DNA from: Bacillota bacterium
GTDB taxonomy: Bacteria > Bacillota > Clostridia > Christensenellales > CAG-138
Reading direction: 5' to 3'
Assembly (NCBI GenBank): GCA_023459335.1
Contig: JAEWUO010000028.1
Location: 62,001 to 126,000 of the forward strand
DNA: 64,000 nucleotides
Shown: positions 23,888-32,992 of the stretch, piece by piece
Layout: each line of letters opens with the position of its first letter
How positions within the stretch are numbered: position 1 is the stretch's first letter
The notes under the pieces: model-generated
Told to the model about the DNA's origin: nothing
Databases searched by the model: none
Seen by the model: only the letters and a program-made list of their open reading frames with translations
Made by a program: the position numbers and the translations under genes

Positions 23888-24973
23888 TTAATCGTCAGCC
23901 GCAGTGCCTTCATTAAGAAATGCACGCAGACCGGCATCTTTGAGGTATTCCGTTCCGCCGAATCCGTCCCCGCCGACACTGGAATAGCCGAATTTGTCAA
24001 GCACCGGAGAATAGGTCACCACCTCGATGGTGTCCTCGTCCGGATGGAACCGAAGAATCCGCAGGAACCCTGCTCCGTTTTCCGGATCATCCTGCGTATC
24101 CACCATCATCTGATGCACCGTACGGTCTGGAATTCCGTCCCCGTTATCATCTATCTCGGTAGGCAGATAAGCGGTTCCGCGCGCGTGCCCGCAAACAACG
24201 AGGCGAATATTCGGGGACTTTCGGATCACGCTCCCGATCAGATACCGCCCGGTGGATGTATACCCGCCCAAATCCATATAACTATGCAGGCAGAGCGCGG
24301 CGTAATGATCCGGATACTGTCCGCAAATCATGTTGATCCAGTCTTCCGCGGCTACCTCGTATCCGTATGCAAGGGAAAAGACCAGGAACGGCACGCCGCC
24401 TTCGGTAAACGTCGTGTAATAATTGAAACCCCGCTCATCGAACGCATTTTTTTGTTCAAAATTCGTATCAGGCCTGTTTTTTAAATAAGGCGTATTCGTA
24501 TCCCACTGCTCCAGAAAATCGTGATTACCCGCCGCGGTGAGGATACGCATGCCCTTCGGCAGCAGCGAAAACGCGCGAATGCTGTTCTGCCATTGATAAT
24601 CCTGATACGCGTTATACACGATATCTCCGGTTTGTATGGTCAGAACGGTATTGTATTGCTGCCGCGTGTCCGCAACCCATTGCGTCATAGTCGAAAATAC
24701 GTTGTTATCCTTTGCGGTATATTCCTGCGTATCGCTGATCCATGCGAAGGAAAATGGCGTCGGTTCGGGCGGCGGCGGTACGTTCGTTTCGACGGGTTCC
24801 GGTGTCGGAAGCGCGGGCGTCCGCGTCTGCTCCGGCACGGGCGGCGTGCTCTTCGCCGTTTCCAGCCCGGCGGCCGGTTTGTCAGGAGAGGATTCCGGCG
24901 CGGACCGCGTCGGCAGTATAAACGCCATCAACACGATTCCCGCGGCGAAGGCGGCAATGACGAACTTTCGCAT
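23888..24973 (-). CDS. Exported metallophosphoesterase
   Basis: Calcineurin-like phosphoesterase of 361 residues. An N-terminal hydrophobic signal (MRKFVIAAFAAGIVLMAFIL) is followed by a Pro/Thr/Glu-rich spacer (~28-72) and the catalytic domain with WISDTQEY, TGDIVYNAY, AAGNHDF and CGHARGTAYL. The last motif has HAR where many relatives have HTH, so one metal ligand may differ. The substrate is unknown. It lies between an exported peptidase and an alkaline phosphatase, i.e. in a group of extracytoplasmic hydrolases. AAGGAT precedes the ATG at a long spacing. Confidence 0.85.
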   Translation of the reverse strand: MRKFVIAAFAAGIVLMAFILPTRSAPESSPDKPAAGLETAKSTPPVPEQTRTPALPTPEPVETNVPPPPEPTPFSFAWISDTQEYTAKDNNVFSTMTQWVADTRQQYNTVLTIQTGDIVYNAYQDYQWQNSIRAFSLLPKGMRILTAAGNHDFLEQWDTNTPYLKNRPDTNFEQKNAFDERGFNYYTTFTEGGVPFLVFSLAYGYEVAAEDWINMICGQYPDHYAALCLHSYMDLGGYTSTGRYLIGSVIRKSPNIRLVVCGHARGTAYLPTEIDDNGDGIPDRTVHQMMVDTQDDPENGAGFLRILRFHPDEDTIEVVTYSPVLDKFGYSSVGGDGFGGTEYLKDAGLRAFLNEGTAADD

Positions 24974-25068
24974 AGGTTCCGATTTGTATCCTTCCGCGCG
25001 GTTTATTACAGTTGAACAAACCGCGTATTCCTGTGTTTATATTACCATCGCCGCGCGGACGCGTCCAG

Positions 25069-25097
25069 TTGTATACGGGGTAAAATCATGTTAGAAT
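25069..25097 (+). promoter_or_regulatory. Sigma-A promoter ending 5 nt before the ATG (leaderless candidate)
   Basis: TTGTAT (25069-25074), 17-nt spacer, TAGAAT (25092-25097). The predicted start site falls at the ATG at 25103, and no ribosome site is present. Confidence 0.7.
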
Positions 25098-25102
25098 GAC
25101 TT

Positions 25103-26554
25103 ATGTTCACATTCTTTTGGCAAAGGCGTATTGCGCTCCTGCTGGCCGCCCTGCTGTTGATTTTAAGCTTCGGCTGCGGCGGAGCCGCCATGTCCCAGCC
25201 GACGCCTACGCCCGAAGAAATCGTGTTCAGGCCGGAAACGACCGCTCCCGCGAACAAGCCCACCCCTGTTTCGACGACGGGTTTAAAGTATATTTTCCTT
25301 TTTATCGGGGACGGTATGGGTTACGCGCAGGTGCAGGCGGCAGACGAAGCGTTGTCAGCGGCGGGGCGCGATTTGCTCTGTTTCCCCGTTTTTCCGGTTC
25401 AGGGAAGCGCGCATACGGGCAACATCGACGGCGAGATTACGGATTCCGCAGCGGCCGCGACGGCGATCGCGACCGGGATAAAGACAAAAAACGGTTATCT
25501 CGGGCTTGACAAGGACGGAAACCGGCTGACCGACGTATCCGAGACGCTGCGCGACACAGGACGGAAAATCGGCATCCTGACCACCGTCTCTCTCGATCAC
25601 GCCACGCCCGCAGGTTTTTACGCGCATGTCAGCTCGCGCAGGACGTATGCGACGATCTCGGACGACCTCTTCGCCAGCGGATTCGATTTCTTCGCGGGCG
25701 GCGGATTTCACGAAACGCCGGATGCCACGAATTACGCCGCTGAAAACGGCTACGCGATGATCTCGTCGTTCGAAGAGGCTCCTTCCGCGGCGGACGGCAG
25801 GCTGATCCTTTCCTCCAGCCTGATCTTCGGCGATTACGGCGTGATTCCCGCCATCGACGGCGGCGCGCGCGCAGGCTGGCTGAAAAAAGCGACCGATCTG
25901 GCGATTGCGCGCCTGACGAACCCCGCAGGGTTTTTCATGATGGTCGAAGGCGGACGCATCGATTATTTCTGCCACTACAACGACGCGGGCTCGTTTGTCG
26001 CCGAACTGCTCGATTTCAACGACGCGGTGCGGAGCGCGCTCGACTTCTACGCGGCGCATCCGGCCGAGACGCTCATCGTCGTCACAGCGGACCACGAAAC
26101 CGGCGACGTATCGTTTACCGACGGCGAGCGGAAAGCGCTGCTGCGGCAGACGATCTCCTCCGACCTGTGCGACGATACGCTCGTCGCCGAGTGCGTTTCC
26201 GCGCAGACGCCGTTTGACGAGGCGCTGCCGTTGTTCATTTCCGCGTTCGGCTTAAATAACCTCACCGCGGAGGAGACCGACTATCTGGCAAAAGCCTATG
26301 CGCATACGCTTAAGGGGGATCTTTCGACGAACAAAGCCAACGAGGAATACGGCGTATACGACCCCGTCACCTCCGCTTGCGATCGGCTCGTCGCCGCGCG
26401 CGCGGGCCTCGTCTTTGGTTCCGGCGATCATACCGGAAAAGATGTTCCCGTCTACGCGATCGGCATCGGGTCGGAATTTTTCGCCGATACTTATGAGAAC
26501 ACGTATCTCCACGACGCGATCCTGCAGGCGGCGGCTGCATACCCGGTTTCCTGA
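25103..26554 (+). CDS. Alkaline phosphatase lipoprotein
   Basis: Exported phosphomonoesterase of 483 residues. The signal peptide ends in a Cys-containing lipobox (LILSFGC). Active-site elements of the alkaline phosphatase family are in order: FIGDGMG (metal), TDSAAAATA (nucleophile Ser), MVEGGRIDYFCH, VTADHETGD and GDHTGKDVPVYAIG. It releases phosphate from organic esters outside the membrane. No PHO-box-like operator is recognised. The upstream ATG at 25088 is closed by a stop after three codons, so 25103 is the only plausible start. Confidence 0.93.
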   Translation: MFTFFWQRRIALLLAALLLILSFGCGGAAMSQPTPTPEEIVFRPETTAPANKPTPVSTTGLKYIFLFIGDGMGYAQVQAADEALSAAGRDLLCFPVFPVQGSAHTGNIDGEITDSAAAATAIATGIKTKNGYLGLDKDGNRLTDVSETLRDTGRKIGILTTVSLDHATPAGFYAHVSSRRTYATISDDLFASGFDFFAGGGFHETPDATNYAAENGYAMISSFEEAPSAADGRLILSSSLIFGDYGVIPAIDGGARAGWLKKATDLAIARLTNPAGFFMMVEGGRIDYFCHYNDAGSFVAELLDFNDAVRSALDFYAAHPAETLIVVTADHETGDVSFTDGERKALLRQTISSDLCDDTLVAECVSAQTPFDEALPLFISAFGLNNLTAEETDYLAKAYAHTLKGDLSTNKANEEYGVYDPVTSACDRLVAARAGLVFGSGDHTGKDVPVYAIGIGSEFFADTYENTYLHDAILQAAAAYPVS

Positions 26555-26610
26555 ACGGGCGGGTCCGTACGCCGCTATACGAATAAATCCAGACGGAAAG
26601 GCCAATCATC

Positions 26611-28236
26611 ATGAAACTTACCTTCATTGGAGCGGATCACGAAGTGACCGGCAGCTGCAGCCACCTCGAGATCTGCGGCAAACGAATCCTCGTCGATTAT
26701 GGCATGGAGCAGGGCAGGGATTTTTATCAAAACGCGCCGCTGCCGACCATACCGACCGAAATTGACGCGGTATTGCTTACGCACGCGCACATGGATCACA
26801 GCGGACTCCTGCCTCTTCTTTACAAGAACGGTTACAAAGGCCCCGTGCACGCGACGAAACCCACCTGCAACCTCTGCGACATCATGCTTAGAGACAGCGC
26901 GCACATCCAGGAGTTTGAGGCGGAATGGAGAAACCGGAAGGGCAAGCGCAGCGGTGAGGCACCGTATGTCCCGCTTTATACGATGGAAGACGCGCAGGGT
27001 ATCCTCAAGCAGTTTGTGCCGCATCGCTACGATGAGAAATTCACGCTCTTTGAGGGCATCGACGTGCGCTTTACCGACGCGGGCCATCTGCTCGGTTCGT
27101 CCTACATCGAAATCTGGATCACCGAAAACGGGGAAACGCGCAAAATCGTCTTCTCCGGCGATATCGGAAACGTCAACCTGCCGCTGCTGCGCGATCCTTC
27201 GCTCGTGGACGAAGCGGACTTCATCATGGAGGAATCCACCTACGGCGACCGCCTGCACGAAGCGCCGCCGGATTATGCCAAGGCGCTCGCGGAAGTGCTG
27301 CAGCGCACGTTCGACCGCGGCGGCAGCGTCATCGTCCCGTCCTTCGCCGTCGGACGCACGCAGGAGATGCTGTATTTCATCCGCCGCATCAAAACCGAAG
27401 GGCTCGTTCACGGGCACGACGGTTTCCCGGTATTTGTCGACAGTCCTCTGGCAAACGCCGCGACAAACATTTACATCGAGAACGCCGAGTTCTGCTTTGA
27501 CCAAGAGGCGAAAGCCTTTGTAGAGGCCGGAATCAACCCTCTTGCCTTCGAGGGGCTTACGATCACCGAAACCAGTCAGGAATCCATGGCGATCAACACC
27601 GACAACCGCAGTAAGGTGATCCTCTCCGCCAGCGGTATGTGCGAAGCGGGCCGCATCAAGCACCATCTCAAGCACGGTCTCTGGAACTCCGCCAATACCA
27701 TCCTTTTCGTCGGATTCCAGGCCCCCGGCACGCTGGGCCGCGCGCTAATCGAGGGCGCGGAGAAAGTCAGGCTCTTCGGCGAAAGCATCCGCGTCAACGC
27801 CGAGATCAAGCAGCTTCCCGGCATCAGCGGGCACGGGGACGCGAATATGCTCATCAAGTGGGCGACGCATTTCTCGCCGAAACCCCGCCGTGTATTCGTC
27901 AACCACGGCGACACCGACGTTTGCGAACTCTATACCAACCGGCTGAAGGACGAATTCGGCCTGCCGGCGACTTCTCCGTTCAGCGGATCGGAATACGATC
28001 TCGTGAAGAATGAATACATCCTCCAAACGCATCCGGAACCGATCGCCGAGCGCGAGCACAGGCCGGAACGCGATAACCAGGGCGCGCGCGAGCAGGAGGT
28101 GCCGTACCAGCAGCTGATCGCCGCGCTCGATCGGCTGAACAGCCAGCTGCGCTCGGGAAAAGGGCGCAGCAACCGCGAACTCAAAAGCGTCGCCAGCCAG
28201 CTCAGCGCCATCAGCAGCGAATGGGACCGCGAGTAA
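26611..28236 (+). CDS. Beta-CASP metallo-beta-lactamase RNA hydrolase
   Basis: Cytoplasmic protein of 541 residues of the YSH1/CPSF73-like bacterial group. The MBL domain contains THAHMDHSG (motif 2), DAGHLLGSS (motif 3) and FSGDIGN (motif 4); a beta-CASP insert follows (FIMEESTYGDR, VIVPSFAVGRTQE, SASGMCEAGRIKHHL), then the KH/RMMBL-like end with VNHGD. The ~50 C-terminal residues are charged and predicted helical. Relatives act as RNA or DNA nucleases; the exact role is unknown. AAAGG lies before the ATG. Confidence 0.9.
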   Translation: MKLTFIGADHEVTGSCSHLEICGKRILVDYGMEQGRDFYQNAPLPTIPTEIDAVLLTHAHMDHSGLLPLLYKNGYKGPVHATKPTCNLCDIMLRDSAHIQEFEAEWRNRKGKRSGEAPYVPLYTMEDAQGILKQFVPHRYDEKFTLFEGIDVRFTDAGHLLGSSYIEIWITENGETRKIVFSGDIGNVNLPLLRDPSLVDEADFIMEESTYGDRLHEAPPDYAKALAEVLQRTFDRGGSVIVPSFAVGRTQEMLYFIRRIKTEGLVHGHDGFPVFVDSPLANAATNIYIENAEFCFDQEAKAFVEAGINPLAFEGLTITETSQESMAINTDNRSKVILSASGMCEAGRIKHHLKHGLWNSANTILFVGFQAPGTLGRALIEGAEKVRLFGESIRVNAEIKQLPGISGHGDANMLIKWATHFSPKPRRVFVNHGDTDVCELYTNRLKDEFGLPATSPFSGSEYDLVKNEYILQTHPEPIAEREHRPERDNQGAREQEVPYQQLIAALDRLNSQLRSGKGRSNRELKSVASQLSAISSEWDRE

Positions 28237-28249
28237 CGCGTCACAACAA

Positions 28250-28291
28250 TAAAAACAGCCTCCCGCGGCTTGTCTGCGGGAGGCTGTTTTC
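28250..28291. terminator. Strong bidirectional hairpin terminator
   Basis: A 15-bp stem (AAAACAGCCTCCCGC and its complement) between the convergent beta-CASP and ABC permease genes. Confidence 0.9.
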
Positions 28292-28301
28292 ATCTTTCGC
28301 G

Positions 28302-29903
28302 TCAGTGCAGCAGGAGCATCCTTCGATCGCCCGTTTTCACCAGCGAATGCCACATCAGCATCGCCGCCGTGATCAGAGCGGCAAACACCAGCGGACTGAC
28401 CAGCGCGCTGCTTGTCAGCCCGGCGAGGATCATGGGGCCAAACCCGGCGCCCATGCCCGCGAAGATGCTGACCATGGTCGATCCGCCCTGCTTGACCACT
28501 TCCGCCTCCGTTTTCCAGTCCAGCCGCGGCATACGAATATTCAGCCACAAGCCGAATACGCCAAACGCAATCGAATAGCTCAGTGGGATCAGATACATCC
28601 AGATCGCGTCTGTAATCCCGGGTTTGAGGCCGATCACGGCCATTGTGCTGGCAATGATGATACACGGCACCGCCATGACCAGCGTCACCATCAGTTTGGA
28701 GAAAAACCAGTCCCGCGCGGAGACGGGCAGGCTCTTGACGATCCAGAGCGATTTTCCTTCCATCGAAATGGAACTGGCGGTCGTGGAGCCCATGGAAGCG
28801 ATCCACCCAAGCACGAACGGTACAGCCGCGGCCAAAGCGGTCGGCGAAACATCCTGCATATCCAGAAATTTCAGCACGTCTGCCGCTTTCAGCATGATCG
28901 CGGCGCCCGCGGCAAGCAGCATGACATACCCAAACGCGGTATTGACCACATACAGGGTCGAACTGAAGTAGCGCTTCAGTTCGCGGCGGAAAAGAGCGGA
29001 TGCCTTGCCGGTGCGAACCTGACGGCGCATGACGAACGTCTCGCCCCGCGGTTTGCTCTGAATCCGGGAGTTGATAAAAACGAAATTACGTCCAAGCCAA
29101 AGCAGCAGCAGACCGACCGACACGATGGTCAGCAGAAGCAGCCAGGCGAGGTCCGGCAGGGAACCGTCCGCCAGCGTGTTTTGAAACCAGACCGCCGGCG
29201 GATACGTCGTCTCGATCAGGTGCTTGATCGCGTACGCGCTGTCGGTAATTTTGGACGGGTCGGTGATCGACGTGCTTCCCCGCATCGAGAGCGCCATGAT
29301 GCCGATGACGAGCGCCATCTGCGCGACGATGCTGAACAAGTTGCTCTTTTTCATGCGCGCCGTGGCCAGCGTCAGCGCCGTGCCCAGCATCGCGCCGAGA
29401 ATGGTCGGCAGCGCGGGAATCAGAAGCATCAGCACCAGAAACAGCGGATAAAACCACCACGCGGGCCCTGCCTTGAGAGCGTAGATCACGCCCGCCGGGA
29501 ACAGCAGCAGAAAACCGTAAATGAAATTGTACGCGTACATGCTCGCCACCCGGCTTGCCGCGACCGCTCGGATATCGACGGGCCAGCTCATCACGATGTC
29601 GTAATCCCCGAATCCAAAGAGCACGCCCTTTGTCTCGAAGATGGAGAATACGAGAATCAGCAGGCTGCTGGCCAACGCCATAAGCCCGAGCAGCGTCGGC
29701 AGAATACCGAGGGTGGCGAAAGCGCTCGAGAGCATGATGCTGTAAAGAATGGAAATGTAGCCGAGTGCGAATACCATCGCGATCAGCGCGCCGAGGGAGC
29801 GTTTCCCCTGCTTCTTTTCCTCGGCGTTCTTCATGTGCAGGATTTTATTGATCCCGAAAAGGGAGCTTGCCTGCAGTTTCGTCAAGATCCAAAATTCACG
29901 CAT
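28302..29903 (-). CDS. ABC exporter permease subunit
   Basis: Integral membrane protein of 533 residues with about 12 hydrophobic segments in two halves separated by a cytoplasmic stretch (~275-310: RIQSKPRGETFVMRRQVRTG). No nucleotide-binding motif. It overlaps the upstream ATPase gene by 8 nt, which pairs it as the membrane partner of a type seen in Firmicutes as putative ABC exporters of about 550 residues. The cargo is unknown. Confidence 0.83.
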   Translation of the reverse strand: MREFWILTKLQASSLFGINKILHMKNAEEKKQGKRSLGALIAMVFALGYISILYSIMLSSAFATLGILPTLLGLMALASSLLILVFSIFETKGVLFGFGDYDIVMSWPVDIRAVAASRVASMYAYNFIYGFLLLFPAGVIYALKAGPAWWFYPLFLVLMLLIPALPTILGAMLGTALTLATARMKKSNLFSIVAQMALVIGIMALSMRGSTSITDPSKITDSAYAIKHLIETTYPPAVWFQNTLADGSLPDLAWLLLLTIVSVGLLLLWLGRNFVFINSRIQSKPRGETFVMRRQVRTGKASALFRRELKRYFSSTLYVVNTAFGYVMLLAAGAAIMLKAADVLKFLDMQDVSPTALAAAVPFVLGWIASMGSTTASSISMEGKSLWIVKSLPVSARDWFFSKLMVTLVMAVPCIIIASTMAVIGLKPGITDAIWMYLIPLSYSIAFGVFGLWLNIRMPRLDWKTEAEVVKQGGSTMVSIFAGMGAGFGPMILAGLTSSALVSPLVFAALITAAMLMWHSLVKTGDRRMLLLH

Positions 29904-30609
29904 GGTCCGTCAGCTCCAGAAACAGCGTTTCGAGCGATTCGTCGCCCTTGACTTTGTCCATTTCCCCCGCCGCGACGAGGCGGCCGTTTTTGATGATTGC
30001 AATCTTGTTGCAGAGCTTTTCCGCAACCTCGAGCACGTGCGTCGAGAAAAAGATCGCGCTGCCGCCCTCGCAAAGCTCCTTCATAAATTCCTTGAGCGTA
30101 AACGCCGCCTTGGGATCGAGGCCTACGAAGGGCTCGTCCAGCAGCAGTAGTTTCGGATTGTGGATCAATGCCGAAATGATCGCGATTTTCTGCTTCATGC
30201 CGTGCGAGCAGCTGGCGATCAGGTCGTTGAGGCGCGGCGTCATTTCGAACGCGTCCGCATATTTTTTGATGCGCTCGTTGCGTTCGCCCGAACTCACGCC
30301 GTAGATGTCCGCAATGAAGTTAAGATACTGGATACCGGTGAGATGCTCATATAGATCCGGATTATCCGGAATATATGCGATCTCCCGCTTGCAGGTGATC
30401 GGCTCCGCTGCGATGCTTTTGCCGTTGATCAGTATCGTCCCGCTGTCGAACGCGAGGATACCGGCGATCGCGCGCAGCGTCGTGGTCTTCCCCGCGCCGT
30501 TGTGGCCGATGAAGCCGTAGATATCTCCCGGCAGCACGGTCAGGGAAAGATCGTCAACCGCCTTGACGTTCCCGCCGTACGATTTGGTCAGATGTTCAAT
30601 GGTAAGCAT
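29896..30609 (-). CDS. ABC transporter ATP-binding protein
   Basis: Cytoplasmic ATPase of 237 residues. Walker A GHNGAGKTTT (~36-45), Q-loop region YIPDNPDLYEHLTG, Walker B LLLLDEPFVGLDP and H-loop FFSTHVLE are intact. The ABC signature reads CSHGMKQK rather than LSGGQ, a variant seen in several CcmA-like ATPases. AAGGAG precedes the ATG. It drives the adjacent permease; the extended -10 promoter near 30680 starts the operon. Confidence 0.92.
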   Translation of the reverse strand: MLTIEHLTKSYGGNVKAVDDLSLTVLPGDIYGFIGHNGAGKTTTLRAIAGILAFDSGTILINGKSIAAEPITCKREIAYIPDNPDLYEHLTGIQYLNFIADIYGVSSGERNERIKKYADAFEMTPRLNDLIASCSHGMKQKIAIISALIHNPKLLLLDEPFVGLDPKAAFTLKEFMKELCEGGSAIFFSTHVLEVAEKLCNKIAIIKNGRLVAAGEMDKVKGDESLETLFLELTDHA

Positions 30610-30676
30610 GTCTTTTCTCCTTGCGTCCCCCCCGAGCCGCGCGGAATGTTTTCGCGTGATGGGGCATTTTGCTTAT

Positions 30677-30685
30677 ATTATAGCA
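30677..30685 (-). promoter_or_regulatory. Extended -10 promoter of the ABC exporter operon
   Basis: Minus-strand TGCTATAAT, about 68 nt before the ATPase ATG. The 333-nt gap 30610-30942 otherwise holds only the divergent nadE promoter; I see no other gene in it. Confidence 0.6.
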
Positions 30686-30866
30686 TATCGATCAGTTAAA
30701 AAATATCGATTGCGCGCAACCGGATCGAATTTCACAAAATTGTAACGATGTATTCGCGGCGTTCCGCCCGCGCGGACGCCTGAAGCGAAATTGAAATTCC
30801 CCGCCAATTTATAAAAAACGGCGATCGCCGGCCGCTCCGCTCAACCGCTTGTACGGTCATGCAAGA

Positions 30867-30895
30867 TTGACAGAAGGTCCGGCTTTGAATAGAAT
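30867..30895 (+). promoter_or_regulatory. Strong sigma-A promoter of nadE
   Basis: TTGACA (30867-30872), 17-nt spacer, TAGAAT (30890-30895), giving a ~41-nt leader. Confidence 0.85.
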
Positions 30896-30942
30896 GAGCA
30901 TGACGAAACGCGCATAAAACCGATTGGAGCAGATAGCATCGT

Positions 30943-32829
30943 ATGAAAGACGGATTTGTCAAAGTCGCCGCCGGAACGCCGGAGATCCAGATCGCAAACT
31001 GCGAATACAACGCGGACGCAGTCATCGCGGTAATCCGCCGCGCGGAGGCGGACGGCGTGAAGGTGCTGGTTCTGCCGGAACTCACCCTTGTCGGCTACAC
31101 CGCGGGGGACCTCGTTTTAAGCACCGCGCTGACCGACGCCGCCATGCGCGCGCTGGAGCGCGTAACGCATGCAACCGTCGGCAGCGATATGATCGTCGCC
31201 ATCGGCGTCCCGATCGTATTCGGGCATCTTCTTTACAACTGTGCCGCCGTGGTGCAAAACGGACGCGTGCTTGGCGTCATCCCCAAGACGCACCTCGGCA
31301 ACTACGGCGAGTTTTACGAAAAACGCACCTATGCCGCCGCGCTGGAAACCATCGAAACCATAGAACTTTTCGGGCAGACGGCGCCGTTCGGCAACCGTCT
31401 CGTGTTCTGCTGCCGCGAAATGCCGCTCTTTCAGATCGGCGTTGAAATCTGCGAGGATTTATGGGCGGCGGTTCCGCCTTCCACGCTTCTCGCGGACTGC
31501 GGCGCGAGTATCCTATTAAATCTCAGCGCGAGCGACGAGGCGGTCACCAAGGTGGACTACCGGCGCATGCTCGTGCAGAGCCAGAGTTCGCGTACGAACT
31601 CCGCCTATCTCTTCGCCAGCTCTGGCAACGGCGAAAGCACCACGGACGTGGTCTTCTCCGGCCACGACATGATCAGCGAAAACGGAGTGCTTCTCGCGGA
31701 GGCAAAGCCGTTCGGCGCGGGATACTGCGTGTGCGAAGTCGATCTGGAATTCCTTTCCCGCGAGCGAAGGCGGTTCGCACGCAAGCTCTTCGACAATACG
31801 GACATCCTGCGCATCCCGTTTTCGATGGACGTATGCGAAACAAAACTCACGCGCGATTTCTGGAAAACGCCGTTCGTGCCGAACGCGAGCCAGGGCGCAG
31901 CGGAGCGTTTTACGCAGGTGCTCGCCATCCAGAGTCACGGGCTGAAACAGCGTATTCAGCACACCAAGGCGAAAAAGCTCCTGATCGGCGTCTCCGGCGG
32001 CGTGGACTCCACGCTCGCGTTGATCGTGAGTAAAGAAGCGCTCGCGCTCCTCGGCCGTCCGGCGGAGGATGTGATCGCGGTGACCATGCCGTGCTTCGGC
32101 ACCTCAGGGCGCACCCGCGCGAACGCGGAGAAGCTCTGCAACGCGCTCGGCATTTCGATGCGCGAGATCAACATCGGCGACAGCGTGAAAAAGCACCTTG
32201 CCGACCTCAACCACCCCCTCGACGTGCACGACGCGGCTTACGAAAACGCGCAGGCGCGCGAGCGCACGCAGGTGCTGATGGACCTTGCCAACATGTACGG
32301 CGGGCTCGTGGTCGGCACGGGCGATTTAAGCGAACTCGCGCTGGGGTTCGCGACCTATAACGGCGACCATATGTCCAACTACGGCGTCAACGCGGACGTG
32401 CCAAAGACGCTGATCCGCGCGATGCTGAGGGATATCGCGGAGCATTCCGCACCCGATCTGAAAGAGGTGCTGATCGATATCGTCGATACGCCGGTCAGCC
32501 CCGAACTGCTTCCGGCGAAGGACGGTGTGATCGCGCAGGTGACGGAGGATATCGTAGGCCCCTACGAGCTGCATGACTTTTTCCTCTATCACATGATCCG
32601 CCGCGGCGCGAGCAAAAACAAGATGCTCCGGCTGGCGAAATACGCTTTCGACGGGGATTACGACAACGCGACGATCGAAAAATGGTACACCATGTTTATC
32701 CGCCGTTTCTTCGCGCAGCAGTTCAAGCGAAACTGCATTCCGGACGGCCCGCGCATCGGCAACGTCGCGCTTTCTCCGCGCGGGGACTGGCGCATGCCCA
32801 GCGACGCGCAGCCGAATGTTTTTCTATGA
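30943..32829 (+). CDS. nadE: Glutamine-dependent NAD+ synthetase
   Basis: Cytoplasmic two-domain enzyme of 628 residues that amidates deamido-NAD using glutamine. The N-terminal nitrilase-like glutaminase domain (~1-280) has the Glu, Lys and Cys triad regions (VLPELTLVGY, IPKTHLGNYGEFYEKR, GVEICEDLW). The C-terminal synthetase domain carries the pyrophosphatase loop SGGVDSTLAL and GTGDLSELALGF. Length and order fit the glutamine-dependent type. A GGAG lies some 13 nt before the ATG, so translation start efficiency may be modest. Confidence 0.95.
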   Translation: MKDGFVKVAAGTPEIQIANCEYNADAVIAVIRRAEADGVKVLVLPELTLVGYTAGDLVLSTALTDAAMRALERVTHATVGSDMIVAIGVPIVFGHLLYNCAAVVQNGRVLGVIPKTHLGNYGEFYEKRTYAAALETIETIELFGQTAPFGNRLVFCCREMPLFQIGVEICEDLWAAVPPSTLLADCGASILLNLSASDEAVTKVDYRRMLVQSQSSRTNSAYLFASSGNGESTTDVVFSGHDMISENGVLLAEAKPFGAGYCVCEVDLEFLSRERRRFARKLFDNTDILRIPFSMDVCETKLTRDFWKTPFVPNASQGAAERFTQVLAIQSHGLKQRIQHTKAKKLLIGVSGGVDSTLALIVSKEALALLGRPAEDVIAVTMPCFGTSGRTRANAEKLCNALGISMREINIGDSVKKHLADLNHPLDVHDAAYENAQARERTQVLMDLANMYGGLVVGTGDLSELALGFATYNGDHMSNYGVNADVPKTLIRAMLRDIAEHSAPDLKEVLIDIVDTPVSPELLPAKDGVIAQVTEDIVGPYELHDFFLYHMIRRGASKNKMLRLAKYAFDGDYDNATIEKWYTMFIRRFFAQQFKRNCIPDGPRIGNVALSPRGDWRMPSDAQPNVFL

Positions 32830-32844
32830 TGCACTTCTCAATAC

Positions 32845-32875
32845 CTACCGCCCGCAGGGGCGGTTTTTTTATAGC
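32845..32875 (+). terminator. Hairpin terminator of nadE
   Basis: ACCGCCC / GGGCGGT stem followed by seven T. Confidence 0.85.
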
Positions 32876-32932
32876 GTTTTTTTATAAAAGAATCGGAAAT
32901 TATCCGGACAGCACTCACTTTACTTGTATATA

Positions 32933-32941
32933 TGTTAAAAT
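32933..32941 (+). promoter_or_regulatory. Extended -10 promoter of the DUF5050 lipoprotein gene
   Basis: TGTTAAAAT with A/T-rich upstream sequence, 52 nt before the ATG at 32993. Confidence 0.45.
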
Positions 32942-32992
32942 AACTTTAATTTACAATTCTTAAATTCCATCTTTCTTGAAGGAGTTAACCTG

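Noticed and set aside
28221..29951. A 576-residue open frame on the plus strand
   Set aside because: It is the mirror of the ABC permease, which has clear membrane segments; the plus-strand product is low-complexity and Arg/His/Gln-rich.
30900..30917. Five-codon leaderless mini-frame (MTKRA) before nadE
   Set aside because: It begins 4 nt after the -10 box, upstream of the predicted start site, so it is unlikely to be on the mRNA.
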